A stretch of 64,000 nt of DNA from Trissonchulus latispiculum (GCA_030248195.1 JASAND010011460.1:16772-80771), one strand, 5' to 3'. Positions 12,223 to 24,112 are shown, counted from the first letter of the stretch. Translations and numbers: made by a program. Notes: generated by a model from the letters alone, not told the origin.

Positions 12223-12603
12223 TCATGTGCATGGCAGAGGACCCGGAAGATGCCACAGAGTTCTCTCACCTGCCGCATTGCACAACATCGGGGACGATTT
12301 CATGCCAACTACGGACGACAAACACTGCGTTAGAAGCCAAAACATAATTAATATCTTGGCCATAGGGAGCCGGGGAACCCAACCAAACCGGTGTGTCCGA
12401 GAGGGCCGCTGCCGGGTCTTATTTCTTACGCATCGCAGGATTGGCACCGCTCTATGCGATACCTCAGAATTCTCCGTGAGCCCACGGCGGCTGCTACTGC
12501 AAGCCTGATTTCGTCTGCGAGACTGCTCAAAAGACCTAGCCTCAGGGACAACGTTAATCATGCCAACAAAGCTACGAAAGCGATGAGGCGCCAACCGGTT
12601 CAC
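12223..12603 (-). pseudogene. Possible Env-like fragment of an LTR element
   Basis: A 126-codon minus-strand frame downstream of the Gag remnant. Its middle has a basic stretch followed by a strongly hydrophobic segment (MAKILIMFWLLTQCLSSVVG) resembling a signal peptide, then a Cys and a WHLP motif. That arrangement is reminiscent of the start of envelope-like glycoproteins in Gypsy/Pao retroelements, which would imply that the pol region is deleted here. The frame differs from that of Gag, it has no clear start codon of its own and it ends quickly. This is a weak suggestion, and it may simply be non-coding. Confidence 0.2.
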
Positions 12604-12623
12604 CGTTCTTTAGGATGTCGTTC

Positions 12624-13835
12624 TCAGCTTGGGTCTTTAATGAAGCCCTCGTCCACAAAGTCACTAAAAACCTGCTCAGAGCAATAATTGTCTTCATCTG
12701 AAATTGGTGAAACAAACGTGGCGTTCACCGACATATGCCGTCTGCCAGCAACACCGGCTGATCTTTGACGATTGCCTGCAGCCTGGCCACGTCGAACAAA
12801 GTTTCCGGTGCTACTTGCGGATCGACGTCTCGTCATACACATGTTCATCATATGACCTGCGGCACCACAATGGAGACAAATCGGCCGACCATCGGCTATC
12901 CATTTCGGTCTGTTTGTGGCTCCTCGTCGCTGAAAGGGTTGAGGAGGACGATCATAATTCCTACTCTCCCTATTACTTCGCTGAGACTACATTTCATCAA
13001 ACAACTTACGAAAGGACTCTTCAGTTCGCTTCTCTAGACCCTCAAACTCTCGTCACCATTCTGGCATGTCTGCGGAGACTTCATTTACCAGAACAGAAGC
13101 ACGTCTGTAGTTCTTTTGCTGCTTCTCAGACCTAGCTTGAGCTTTCTTCAGCTCTTGTATTTCAGTTTTAAGGTCAGACAACTCAGCAGCCTTGGCCGAC
13201 AACTCAACAGTAGGACGACTTAACGACATCATCTCTCGGCGATTCAGCAAGGCTTCATGCCGTTTGGCTTCAGTGATTAAATCACCCAAGGTGGACGGCG
13301 ATTTAGAGAAAAACATCGGCCTCTCCTGAATATCTGGACGAACCCCAGCCTGGAATAATCCTCTCAACATGTCCTGCCGTGCTTTAACATCCATCTTTGG
13401 GTAGGCATTTCTTGCCAACCGCTGCAAGTCGCGGGCATACGTAGCGATTGACTCATAGGACTTCTGACGACGATTATGGAGTTCTTCGGAACTAACCACC
13501 TCTTTGGCTGGAGGGAGGAGGGCCTTGCGAAGTGCGGAACAAAGCTTAATGTAGTCAGCCTTAGTAACATTGACTAATCTTCGGTAGACTTCTAAAGCGT
13601 TTCCTCTCAAGTAGGACGGCGGCTGCAGCACTTGTTGGTCAACTGTGCACTCGTCAGCTCGACTGTTCAGTTCAAACATTTCGTAAAATTCCTCAACATC
13701 TTCCCCATGGTCCCGGTTAAACTTTTGAACCTCATCCATATGACGGCGCCGACGATTTCCCAAATTTTTCAAATGATCTGTAGCCTCAGCTAGCTCGTCT
13801 ACCTCTTTACGTAGGTCTGCTAAAGTTTGGTCCAT
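12624..13835 (-). pseudogene. Broken Gag of a Ty3/Gypsy-like LTR retrotransposon
   Basis: The first 260 codons (13835 to 13053) form a Gag-like protein. It has an N-terminal coiled-coil-like segment (LADLRKEVDELAEATDHL), a retrotransposon-gag capsid domain with YLRGNALEVYRRL, LCSALRKALLPP and a SIATYARDLQRLARNAYP helix, and a Lys/Glu-rich tail. The same frame then meets TGA at 13053-13055 and a TAG about 22 codons later. Beyond these it reads an Arg-rich stretch and a perfect zinc knuckle, CLHCGAAGHMMNMC (C-x2-C-x4-H-x4-C), near 12850-12890, and continues to a stop at 12624. Both stops therefore lie inside what was one Gag frame, so the copy is inactive. No protease or reverse transcriptase motif follows. 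Leader and primer-binding site are correctly placed upstream (14341-14366). Confidence 0.8.
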
Positions 13836-14042
13836 TTTAATTTGACTACGCCTTTCGTATCTTTGTGTTCGGGCCGACTGGGGAGAAGAAAATGTGTAAT
13901 CTAAAGGATTCTGAATAGAGTCAGAAAATTAAGTCATAAACTGATAACAGTTCACAGAGTCAAAGTGTTTTTCTAGGGGTACAGAAGTAGGACGTATTTA
14001 TTTGTGCTTATAACTAGAGTACGTGTGTCTGTGAACAAGCGA

Positions 14043-14150
14043 GCGACACACCAATACACCAATTAACAGTTTTATGACGTTTTATGTTGAGTGACACACC
14101 AATCAATGCTTTAGGACGTTTTATGCTTTATGAGTGACACACCAATAAAC
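14043..14150. repeat. Tandem repeat in the retroelement leader (GTGACACACCAAT)
   Basis: Three copies of GCGACACACCAAT/GTGACACACCAAT at about 40-50 nt spacing, interleaved with GACGTTTTATG. It sits between the primer-binding site and Gag on the minus strand, so it belongs to the element's untranslated leader. Confidence 0.6.
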
Positions 14151-14340
14151 ACGCGTTGGACTTCGTACAGAACCGTCTCCAACTATAAGCAGTAAGCAAT
14201 TACCCAAGCAAATGTCAATCCAAGTTTACAAATGGGTAGAATGGGTAAGCAATAAAATGTTTTTGGACGTATTTGACGTATTCTCTTATCAAGGAACAAC
14301 TGAGCAGAAAACTAATTCAAATTCGTGGGCTACACAGGCG

Positions 14341-14370
14341 AAACTCGAATCCTACCCAATGCGCCAATTT
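14341..14370 (-). other. LTR/internal junction with tRNA primer-binding site
   Basis: Read on the minus strand, an LTR end TCTGTTACA is followed by AAT and then TGGCGCATTGGGTAGGATTC. TGG complements the tRNA CCA end. The following CGCATTGG would pair with an acceptor strand CCAATGCG, close to the CCAATGC acceptor of Gly-tRNA. The complementarity can be continued into a T-loop-like TCGAATCC. It is about 500 nt upstream of the Gag start and in the right orientation. The 5' LTR should extend to the right of 14370; its outer end and the 3' LTR were not found. Confidence 0.6.
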
Positions 14371-16570
14371 GTAACAGACCTACGCCCAGAGCCAAACTGC
14401 AGGTAGACGATTTAATAAAAGAAACACAGGACGCAGAATTACCTGGACGTTTTCAAATAGAAGAATGGTAAAGTTTAATACAGGGAGATTCGAGAAGAGA
14501 AGTAATACAACTTGAAGTGGGGAAACAGTTTCAACTAAGACTCAACTGTGCAACTACAACTGCGAGAAGGGAGAAAATCATTTGCTTTTAAACTGTAGTG
14601 TTTTGACTGAAGACTAATATGAAATTTCTGTAAACACTGTGGGAGTCTAAAATGGAGAAAAGTTTGCGAAGTTTTCTAATTAGTTAACTGTCAACAAGTA
14701 TAGGGAGAAAATAGAATTTTGTGGCCAATTTGCAGTAAGTGACGCTTTAGAGAAGGTAGGACGCAACGACAGGTAATTAACAATTAAAGGCGAGCCTAGT
14801 TTCGAGACAGCAGGAGATCCGAAAACACAGCAACTAAAATTTAATGAAGGATTTAATCAAGGTTATAAAACAGCAAGACTCCCAAAGAATTTTGAAATGA
14901 ACTCCAGAAAACAAATGTACGAAATAAAGTTTACAACGGCAAGACGGCTTGACTGGTTTCAAGAGGTACTGAGGCATGTATCTTTTTCCACGTCACAGTT
15001 ACCTGATTGAGCACCGGTTAATGAAGAAGAAATCGCCACGCTTTTATTGCATATGACCAGTGATCCAGTTCGGATGTTCTTTATCCTAATTGGCAAACGG
15101 CTAATTTCTTTAGCAACCAAAGAATAAGGGCAAATAGTGTAGATTTAAGCCTCCTCCACTCTCGTTATTAGCCAAACTTGACGTGTTCTAGAATTTTAGA
15201 ACATTAAGCTCAAGAAAAATCTTAATAATTTAAATTAAGATTTCAGGTTCGCGAGTGTGCTCAAATCCGACTGAACTCTTCCGCTTATCCTAAGCATCAA
15301 CAAAAGAAATCCAATATATTTCAAAAAGATTCAAATATTGTACATAACACTGTTGACAAGGTCAAGCAACACAAAGAAAACTATAAAAACACCTTGAAAT
15401 AACAACTGACAAAAGACAAATTATTTAATCCAACTTCAAATTAATTAGGCTTAAATATTGACAATGCTATATGCGGCGTCCTAAACCGACTACCCCACAA
15501 CTACCAACTTCAAAGCTGAGTAAAAACTCTAGCCCAAATTTGAAAAATTGAATTGTTATGTCCATCTTTGGGCATTACATAAGAGTAGAATTTAGTTTGA
15601 TCATTTGTCAAGTTGGTACTCACTTTTGATTAATTTTAGATGAAAATCAAGGAAATATTCCACACTATCGTAGTTAAGATTTTTGTCGCGCTGTGATCAA
15701 ACATGGCAAGTTTTAATATCATAAATTGCTTTTACCGACTCAGCAGAATTTTGGGAGTCCAGAAGTATCAAAATAGTTCCTGCTCATTTTTGGTAAACTT
15801 GCCCGATATTCTGCCTGGGCGGCTTAGCATGAAATTGTCCGCTGAAACTTAGATTAGCTTTCTATGTAATGAAACGGATTTCGAATAGTCACTGCTTTTG
15901 CTTAATTTTTGCAAGGAGAGGTCTTTGCAAATCTCAATCTCCAAACTTTATTCTCTCAGCCCTTTCTAGTCATACAAGTTTGCGGGTCGGGCAAACTTGT
16001 TCTGGCCAAAATAACAATCTGAGCACTGGTCAAACGGCTCAGGAAGTCAAGTGTATCTATCTTAATCTTAATCTATCAAATCTCGAATCTGTTGAAGGCA
16101 AGGCTGGATGTTGTTCTGAATTTACAATTAATTTTAATACTGATAATAGTATCTGAATTTCTCAACAGTCAGAAATATTAAATACAGATCACGATTATCA
16201 AATCTACGCAAGCTTCTTTGAATACACAAACATTAGATATTGGCAACTACCACGCGCTTTAGGTTCAACTGAATCAATTTGCTCAACACCAACTGAAACT
16301 CAAGTTCACTTGCTGGTTCAAACTTTGACTTTACCTTTTGAATCCCAGAAGAAATCAGAATAGCAGAAAATAGGAATAAATAATACGAGACAGATCCACA
16401 CGCACAGGTTGAGAGAGAGGTGACCGGACTTAATGGGAAGGACGAAAATCCAGCTCACAGGTTACTCAACACAAGCTCAACGGGCCTAGCCTTAATCGTA
16501 CAAACAGGCACAACAGCCTTCCAGGAACAGCAACAGACGTACAGGTCTCAAACCGACCGAAGAGTACCAG
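14371..16570. other. Presumed LTR followed by gene-free DNA
   Basis: The sequence immediately right of 14370 should be the 5' LTR of the minus-strand retroelement, but I cannot place its far end. A 95-codon plus-strand frame (15869-16156) is not recognised. Nothing else is supported. Confidence 0.35.
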
Positions 16571-16574
16571 AGTC

Positions 16575-16750
16575 AACCATACATGTGCTTGGGGGGGGTT
16601 TTCACCCCCCCCAGACCTGAGCTCACCCCCCCCAGAGGGGTCCCTCACCCCCCCCCCCGGAATCCGGATTTTCCGGTAAAAAACCGGAAAAATCCGGTTT
16701 TTCGGCGGCCTTCGGCCGCCCTTCACCCCCCCCCCAGAACTTCCCCTCCT
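16575..16750. repeat. C-tract/G-tract element with GC hairpins
   Basis: Runs of seven to eleven C alternate with short spacers. They enclose two hairpins: CCGGATTTTCCGG/CCGGAAAAATCCGG and GGCGGCCTTCGGCCGCC. Similar G/C-tract elements occur at 31140-31280, 40800-40960 and 47090-47510. The plus- and minus-strand frames over it are Pro- or Gly-rich artefacts. Confidence 0.6.
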
Positions 16751-16759
16751 GCACATGTC

Positions 16760-19257
16760 TGGAGTCAACCTCAAACTGACTGGAATTGGGGGTTCAGTCA
16801 CCTTCTCCCCTCTCACCCTTGTCCACGTGAAATTCTGTAATTTCGGCCTTTTTTAAGTCCTTTGATTTGGGAGCGACCATTTACGAAAGAAAGGCATACG
16901 TCATGATAAGCAAGACGTATGGGATTAATTTTGGGCTCATGGGGCTCCTAAAATTTCCAACTTTAGACGATTAACCCCACTTCCCAAATTTGAAAGTTTG
17001 ATTTGAATTTTGAATTTGAATTTTAGTCAGCAAAACAGGGCAATTTTCCGAATCATCCAAGCAAATAAAACCACTATCTCCGCTATTGTCAAGACAGGTA
17101 TTCACTTCAAATATCCACATAAATTGCAAGCACAAAAGACAGAGGAGCATACAGTTAGATTTGGACAAAGGTGCAAGATTAGGGTTCAACAAAGAGAACG
17201 AATAGTCTTCACAAATAGTAAGTTCACACAAATTTACAAAATAATTAATTACTGAATTGCGTTAGCTCACAAAAATTGGTTCATCATTACACATATAGTT
17301 CACCAAAGTTAGTTCACACTTAAGCATTCAACATTTAACCATTCAACATTAAGCACAGAGTCAAGAGTTTGAAAACAGAAAATGAGAACAGACAGTTGAC
17401 CGAAAACGATTATCTTTTAGTTCTTTTTTACCTCTGGGCTAAGATTAAATTTTCTTGCCCTTACATCTATTTTATTGGGCTATTCTGCATTCTAAATCGA
17501 TCTGAACGATCTTATTTATATCATTAAAACAACTTTGTACAATTGGCCAATTCAGTGTCCGTCAAATGAACTGTTCTCATCAACTTACTTTAGTTAACAG
17601 TATCAAGCATATTATAGAATCAGCCAGCAATTATAGCTTACACAGCTTAGGATAACGTGGGAGGAATGGGGGGTGCAGATTCCCACTAGACCGACAAAAA
17701 GCGGGTAGACGCACCTCAGCGAAAAAGAAAAATGTAGACCCTCTCATACAGAAGGGGAAAAAGGAAAAACCCCACAGCGATTTTTCCAAAAAGTTAACTT
17801 TTTAGCAAATCTTAGCGCTTTTTTAAAATATCTCAAAACTCGCTAAACATCGTAAATTCTGACTAAATTTGTCGCCAAAAATGTACAAAATTTGCAATTT
17901 TTGAAAGTTCAGGGTAGATCCCCTCAAAATTTTGGAATTTGTTTAGGGGTAGGGGCCTTGTTAACGTCGGCGTAGACCCCCAGATTCAAACCCCGTGTTA
18001 ATGTGTTGTTAACAGTAAACAATAGCAATAGTAGTCGTTGAAGTAAATATTGATTGCTTCTACTACTACTTCTTATTATAGAGCCCCGCTCTACCATGCC
18101 TGTGCAAGTTTCCATCCATTTTGCTTTTTGCTCGCAAGCAGAGCGATAATTCCAAAATCGCCCTCTTTAGTTACACTGGTTTTTGTATTCGTTGAAGCCA
18201 AGAATGTTGACACACAACATTGAAAGATACTGTCATCGTTTGCTGAGTTGTGAAAATCAATGCAGGTCACTTTTTGAGAAGAAAGCTATAACCGCCTAAA
18301 TCGTCATTCATGTTGCTATTCTCTATTACGATTCACCTATGTTGCTATTACGATAAAGTTGGTAGTGAGGCACTTCGCCACACTTTAATTTCTCTCTTTG
18401 TAAATAGAAATGGGGATGGCTTTTAGACTCTCAAGAATGAAAGGGAGGGGGCAGGATACATAAGTATTAAGTTTGAGACGATTTTTTACACTTTTGCACT
18501 AAAGTGGTAACCATTACATTATTTTCAAAACTTCTAAAGCAATATTAATTCTCAAAACTACCATTTTTCAATTCGAAATTACAGGTTTTCTCTGCAAGTT
18601 TTTTTCTCATTTTTAAATTAAAGCATATTCTTGTTATAAGGGAAATAAAGACATTTTTGTAATTTAAGTTAGTGAAAATTTAATTTTTTAATTATGTATT
18701 AGTAGTTGTACATTATTGATATTTTATAAAAGTTTTCGCAACATAAACAATAAATATAGAATAGACATGCTAAAAATATTTCAATTTTTGTAACTATTCT
18801 CCCCTCTTTCAATCTTACAGTTAATCCCTTTCTTAACATTAAAATCTAAGGTCAAGTAACTAAAGAGGACACTTGTGTGGCGAAATGTCTCACAATCGAT
18901 AAAGTTTACATAGTGTGATGTTGCTACAGATTCCCTTAAATTTTCCTGAATGCTGTCCACATAAGAATCGGTAATTGAAAGTTTATTTGTAAGTACTCAT
19001 TATAGTCTAAAAAGTCGAGTTCGGATTTGTAACCGTCGTCGATGTGACTAGAGCATGATTTTCTATACAACTTTGAACATCTTAGCTGAGCTACTGAAGC
19101 ATGGTTCACTTAATGGCTCACATTTCTAACTTTACACATATAAACTCGTAGCATTTTTCAAACGAAATGATTACAAAACCATCAAGTTATCCTCGAACAG
19201 CAGCTAAAGAAATGTTATTTCTATTCATTGAAGTAATCGGATTCATATTCGTATCAT
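16760..19257. other. Gene-free AT-rich stretch
   Basis: Only short unsupported frames. The right-hand end is the 3' flank of the receptor pseudogene. No inverted or tandem structure of note was seen. Confidence 0.4.
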
Positions 19258-20199
19258 TTATTTGCACTGCGCTGATTTGGCTTGCTCTACCATGAAGGCA
19301 CTTAAACAGCATTTTGCTTCTGTTTTGAAAGTTGGATCAAAGGAAATGTAGAAGAACAGATTAATTCCGTAGCTAAGCCCAAGAATCAGGTGCACTCCAT
19401 AGGTCCAGAAGGAATTCTTATTCGAAATATTTAACTTTCCCGTAGCACCAGCAATTTGAAAGTATGTTGGAGCTGGTATGATACACAAAACAAACCCGAC
19501 AAAGCACCAGAACATCATTTTTGATCCACGAGCTCGTTTTTTCACTTCTGCTTTTGTTGCTAAATGCTTTGTAGCTGTGATCTTTACGAATATTGCAATG
19601 TAGCATAGTAACATAACAAAGCAAGGAATGTATGCAAACATAGCATCCATTGCAAATTTCCAAACACGCAATCGTGCATCAATCATGCAAATTCCAAATG
19701 TTGCCAACACAGTAAAGGAGCCAAGCAATCTAGTTCCACCCAAAAAGCAAACAATGAAAAAGGTAAAACACCAAACAAAGCTGCAAGCTTGCAAGCTGCT
19801 TTGATACTAAATGCTGTTTTATATACAGCTGGCATATAGACAGCAGTAAACCTGTTCACAGCGATCAAAGCTTGTCCCAGCGGAGAGGCGTAGGCGCAGA
19901 ACCACCCCCACGCACCAGCCTACCGGCAGAAGCATCCATTTCAATAATATCCGAGGGCAATGTACTTTTGGCTGGCCCAAAATATACGGCTTCAAAACCT
20001 TCCACAACGCCCCAAGTCATACATGCAAATAAGTCCGTTATGGCAAGAAGTGAAACTAAGACGTATGTTACTTGATTTCGTAGTTTTTGTGACGACAGGA
20101 TGACAGCTAGAATTATAAGGTTACAAATTCCGAGAACTGTATGGGAAATAATCAGCAAATGCCTCCGAGCATGGCCTTCTTTGAGCCAATGAAGTTCAT
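19258..20199 (-). pseudogene. Receptor pseudogene, same 7TM family (copy B)
   Basis: The sequence aligns end to end with the intact receptors but is broken at several points. Reading from an ATG at 20199, the N terminus MNFIGSKKAMLGGIC most resembles that of the 54943-55929 gene. A one-base loss near 20152 at the expected TGG codon shifts the frame. TM1-TM2 continue (LGICNLIILAVI, DLFACMTWGVVEGF). A second one-base loss near 19931 and a TGG-to-TAG nonsense change at 19920-19922 follow at the CRWAGAWGW motif. TM3 (LIAVNRFTAVYMP) is intact. A net 4-nt loss near 19765-19800 in TM4 shifts the frame again. The rest, from TRLLGSFTV to the end, is open, with FDPTFK instead of FNPTFR. At least three frameshifts and one nonsense codon make function as a receptor implausible. 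Confidence 0.9.
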
Positions 20200-20699
20200 C
20201 ATGTTTGTTGTAATCCAAATACCCCTCAGTAAAATGCGTTAGATTGCACTCAAAATGGTTGTGTCTAAAAGCAGAGTCAGGACCAATATGACGACAATTT
20301 TTCGGGACCAAACCCAGTTCCAAGTGTATAAAACCAGGACCGAAATCAGTACAAACACACACCAAAACTAGTATTTAAATCGAGGGATGTAGCACAGGAG
20401 TGTATGAAAATGGGATAAAAATATGGTTAACTTTGAATGTACGACTTTCGCTGCACTGTCGATCCAAGAACGACTGCAGCACGGTTCTCTTTGAAACGCG
20501 ATTGCTTGGAAGTGCGCATTTTAGCCTTTTATGTTCTGTGCATCAAAGGAATGTGAATAATGTTCATTTGCATCTGAGAACGCTCTCGTTAGGAGGCACT
20601 TGTTGTGGATACCCACGCATAAAGAGCTAAAGTCTGAAAGAAGAAACTTGCAACCCAAATGTGAGCGGCTATCTAGAGTTATCATTTGAAGTATAATGT
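20200..20699. other. Flank of the pseudogene, partial repeat copy
   Basis: No gene. From about 20590 a degenerate copy begins of the motif GCCGCTCACATTT...CTTTCAGACTTTAG, which recurs at both shoulders of the neighbouring palindrome. Confidence 0.4.
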
Positions 20700-22410
20700 C
20701 AGCTGAGTCAGCTCTGACATGGCAATTTTTGTTGGACAAAAATGGGAATTCCATCTGATATCAGACGAAACTGACCACTCATTTAGCTTCATTTCAAAAG
20801 AAACTTGGGTGAGCAACAACGAATATGAATGGATGTCGTGGAATTGAAAGTAGCAAACTGCTTACTTGTTTGATGGACAGTGCAAACTGCATGTCGGATA
20901 CAAAATGTTTGCTCTGTCATTTGTTCCATCCGATAAAGTCAGACGTAAATTTGATAGTGAAAACCGGGCTTAAGTGCCGCTAACTAAAGTCTGACCAAAA
21001 ACTCTTGGAACCGAAATGTGAGCGGCTGTCCCGAGTTATCATTTGAAGGTAGCCTATATAATGTATATATTTTTAGAATCCTCAGGAACCCGAGATTTAG
21101 AAAATCCGGAATTCCGGATTTCATTCACGGAAAATTTAAAATTTTTAGTTTTTTGCTCAGTTTTTATCGCAATCAAAATTTTGTTTTTATAATGAATTAG
21201 AGCTGCTCCCGCTACAAAGTTATGCTCTCAGAAGGTTTTCACGAAAATGCACCCAATTTTCGGGATTTCAAAATTTCCTAATTTTAAACATTTTCTCCAA
21301 TACCCACAAGATGGATATTACTCGAAAGCTCTCATCGAGCTGAACAACTTTTGTCATAGAACGAACTCTTGAAAATGCACTGAATTGCCGGAATTTGCGA
21401 AAACCGGATTTTCCCGATTTTAGAAATTTTCTTCAATACCGCTCAATATGCGTATCATTCGAAAGCACTTGATGAGTTGAGCAAAGTCTCTAATAGAGCC
21501 AACTCGCAGAAATGAGCCTACCTCTCGGAATTCAAGAAAAACTTTCAAGCTAGAATGAAATCAGGAATTTCTGAATTCCGGGAATTTGGTGCATTTTTGG
21601 ACATCGGTTCTATTACAAGATTTGTTCAGCTTTCGCTTTCGAATTACACCCATATTGTGGGTACTAGAGAAAATTTTTGTAAATCCTGAATATCCGGTTT
21701 TGTCGAATTCGTCTGAATTGAGTGCATTTTCACGAGTACTCGTTCTATTACGAAAGTTGTTCAGCTCGGTAAGAGCTTTCAATTGATACCCATCTTTTGA
21801 GTATTGGAGGAAATTTTTAAAATCCGGTAAGTTCGAAAACCCGGAATTCCGGAAATCGGGTGCATTGTGCATTGGGTGCAAAAATGTGTATCGGCAGCAG
21901 CTCTATTCGACTGTCAAAACAAAATTTTGATTGGGATAAAAATTGGGCGAAAAACTTAAAATTTTAGACTTTCTGTGAATGAAATCCGGAATTTCGGATT
22001 TTTTTCCGGATTTTCGAAATCTCGGGTTCCTGTACATTATATGGGCTACCTTCAAATGATAACTCAGGACAGCCGCTCACATGTCGGTTCCAAGAGTTTT
22101 TGGTCAGACTTTAGTTAGCGGCACTTAAGCCCGGTTTTCACGATCAGACTTCCGTCTGACTTTATCGGATTGAATAAATATCAGAGCAAACATTTTGTAT
22201 CCGACATGCAGTTTACACTGTCCATCAAACAAGCAAGCAGTTAGCTACTCTCAATTCCACGGCATCCAATCATATTCAGCTGCTGTTACTTCACCCAAGT
22301 TTCTTTTGAAATGAAGCTTATGAGTGGTCAGTTTCGTCTGATATCAGATGGAATTCCCACTTTCGTCCAACAAAAATTGCCATGTCAGAGATGACTCAGG
22401 TAGTCGTTTA
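20700..22410. repeat. 1.7-kb imperfect palindrome (foldback element)
   Basis: The left arm read in reverse complement follows the right arm for about 840 nt on each side of a centre near 21555. Paired landmarks are TTTCGTCTGATATCAGA (20755 and 22335), TCACCCAAGTTTCTTTTGAA (20800 and 22295), CCAAGAGTTTTTGGTCAGAC (21000 and 22090), CTACCTTCAAATGATAACTC (21040 and 22050) and AAAATTTTGATTG (21170 and 21925). The inner part is rich in TTCCGGAATTCCGG-type motifs. No coding capacity. It looks like a non-autonomous foldback DNA transposon, possibly two nested families. Confidence 0.8.
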
Positions 22411-22469
22411 CAGGCTAGATGTTCGGCTGACTTTTGTTTGAAGAGAATTTTCATCTGACAAAGTCAGAC

Positions 22470-22802
22470 GAAAGTTTAAGGCCTGGTTTACACTATCAAA
22501 CTTTCGTCTGATTTTATCAGATGGAACAAATATCAGACCAAACATTTTTCATCCGACCTGTAGTTTACACTGTCCACCAAACAAGTAAGGAGTTTGCGTC
22601 TGACAATGGCACAGTGTCCAATGAAATTCGAAATCTGTTGCTTTATGCCAGCTTTCTTTAAAATGAAGCTATACGACTGCCCAGTTTCGTCTGATATCAG
22701 ACGGAATTTCCATTTTGATCCAACAAAAAATTTTCTGTCAGAGCTGAGTCAGCTAGTCGTTTACATGCGAGAATTTAGTCTGACATTTGTTGGAGGAAAA
22801 TT
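22470..22802. repeat. Further copy of the CGTCTGATATCAGACG repeat module (left part)
   Basis: This copy opens with GGCCTGGTTTACACTATCAA. It then carries the same ordered phrases as the right arm of the palindrome at 20700-22410, including TCCGACCTGTAGTTTACACT and TTTCGTCTGATATCAGACGG. It is interrupted at 22803 by another inverted-repeat element and seems to resume after 23342. Confidence 0.65.
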
Positions 22803-23342
22803 TGGTGATTGTTTGGTATGCGCACACCTTATAAAATTCTCAAGTTTCTCAAAACCATCTACTTCGGTATGCGCACACCTTACAAAACTACAATTTTCCC
22901 AAAACCATCTACTTTGGTATGCATACACCTTACAGAACAGTTCTCTACTCTATATTTCCTATTATTTTCTGGTCAGTTTTCATGTTTATTGTTTATCTCA
23001 GATTTATTTCTGGTTTATTGCAGTTCACAAGTTTCACAATTATTGAAATTATCAAATTCAAAGCACCTCATTCAATTATTATTACTATTATTATTATTAT
23101 CATAGATTAAATTATCATTAAATCATTAAATTATTTTAGAAATCATTATTTCAAATGAATATTTTGCTTGGTATTAAACAGTTATACATGAACCCAATAA
23201 AAAAGAAATAATTGAAAACTGACCAGAAAATAATAGGAAATATAGAGTAGATAACTGATTTCTAAGGTGTGCGCATACCGAAGTAGGTGCATTGTACCGT
23301 ATGCCTCCGAATTTGTAAGGTGTGCGCATACCAAACAATCAC
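22803..23342. mobile_element. Nested inverted-repeat element, GGTGATTGTTTGG termini
   Basis: The ends are inverted copies: GGTGATTGTTTGGTATGCGC on the left and GCGCATACCAAACAATCACC on the right. Inside each end is a tandem array of about 50-bp units containing TATGCGCACACCTTA. The arms continue with TTCCTATTATTTTCTGGTCAG and its inverse. The centre is a TTA/ATT microsatellite (23078-23105). It sits within a copy of the CGTCTGATATCAGACG module, which makes it a later insertion. Confidence 0.75.
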
Positions 23343-23710
23343 CTGAGTCGTTTACATGCGAGATTTTCGGCTGACTTTGTTTGAAGAGAATTTTCATCTG
23401 ACAAAGTCAGACGAAAGATTAAAGCCTGGTTTACACTATCAAACTTTCGTTCAATTCCATTACTAATTTCAATTTCCAATATCAATTCCACGGCATCCAA
23501 TCATATTCAGCTGTTGTTTCTTCACCCAAGTTTCTTTTAAAATGAAGCTATATGAGTGGTCAGTTTCGTCTGATATCAGATGGAATTCCCATTTTCGTCC
23601 AAAAAATTGCCATGTCAGAGCGCTCTCAGGTAGTCGTTTGCATGCGAGATTTTCGGCTGACTTTTGTTTGAAGAGAATTTTCATCTGACAAAGTCGCTTT
23701 ACACTTTATA
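23343..23710. repeat. CGTCTGATATCAGACG module, continuation and third copy
   Basis: After the nested element the same phrases return: GTCGTTTACATGCGAGATTT, GAGAATTTTCATCTGACAAA, CACGGCATCCAATCATATTC and TTTCGTCTGATATCAGATGG. They repeat twice in direct order. No coding capacity. Confidence 0.65.
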
Positions 23711-24106
23711 AAGTCACTTCACGTTTGCAGCACTCGGAACAGGCACCAAGAACCATCATGTAAAGTCATAGACATCATGGTATCATCAAGTGTTTTTTAT
23801 GGCTTTTAAGTGTCGACTATTCAGCATAATTCGTTTTGCCTCAGCTCTTCTTCGGCTTGAACCAAACACACATTGCCTATTCTCATGCTTACGCAATGAT
23901 ACTCGAAAACTCTACGATCACAGCGATTATTCTTGATCTGTTGTTTCACAATATAGCGGAGGAACCTTTCTGTCATGGTATTGTATATTGACTGTTGTTT
24001 GTTGCTTGGTGAATGTGAAGAAAGCATGGCATAACTACAGAGTATAAGTTATGACGTTTGGCATGCATGTGGTATTATGTGCATTAATATCTGTATTAAA
24101 CCAGGG

Positions 24107-24112
24107 TTTATT
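24107..24112 (-). promoter_or_regulatory. Poly(A) signal of receptor copy C
   Basis: AATAAA on the minus strand about 72 nt after the stop codon of the 24184-25182 receptor. The intervening 3' flank also matches that of the 33496-34467 copy (TGACTTNTTGTTT and GGCAATTAT segments). Confidence 0.5.

Noticed and set aside
12704..13135. Plus-strand frames of 90-143 codons opposite the Gag gene
   Set aside because: They are antisense shadows of the Gag/zinc-knuckle coding strand.
16420..16840. Pro- and Gly-rich frames on both strands
   Set aside because: They translate C-tracts and hairpins of a repeat element and overlap each other.
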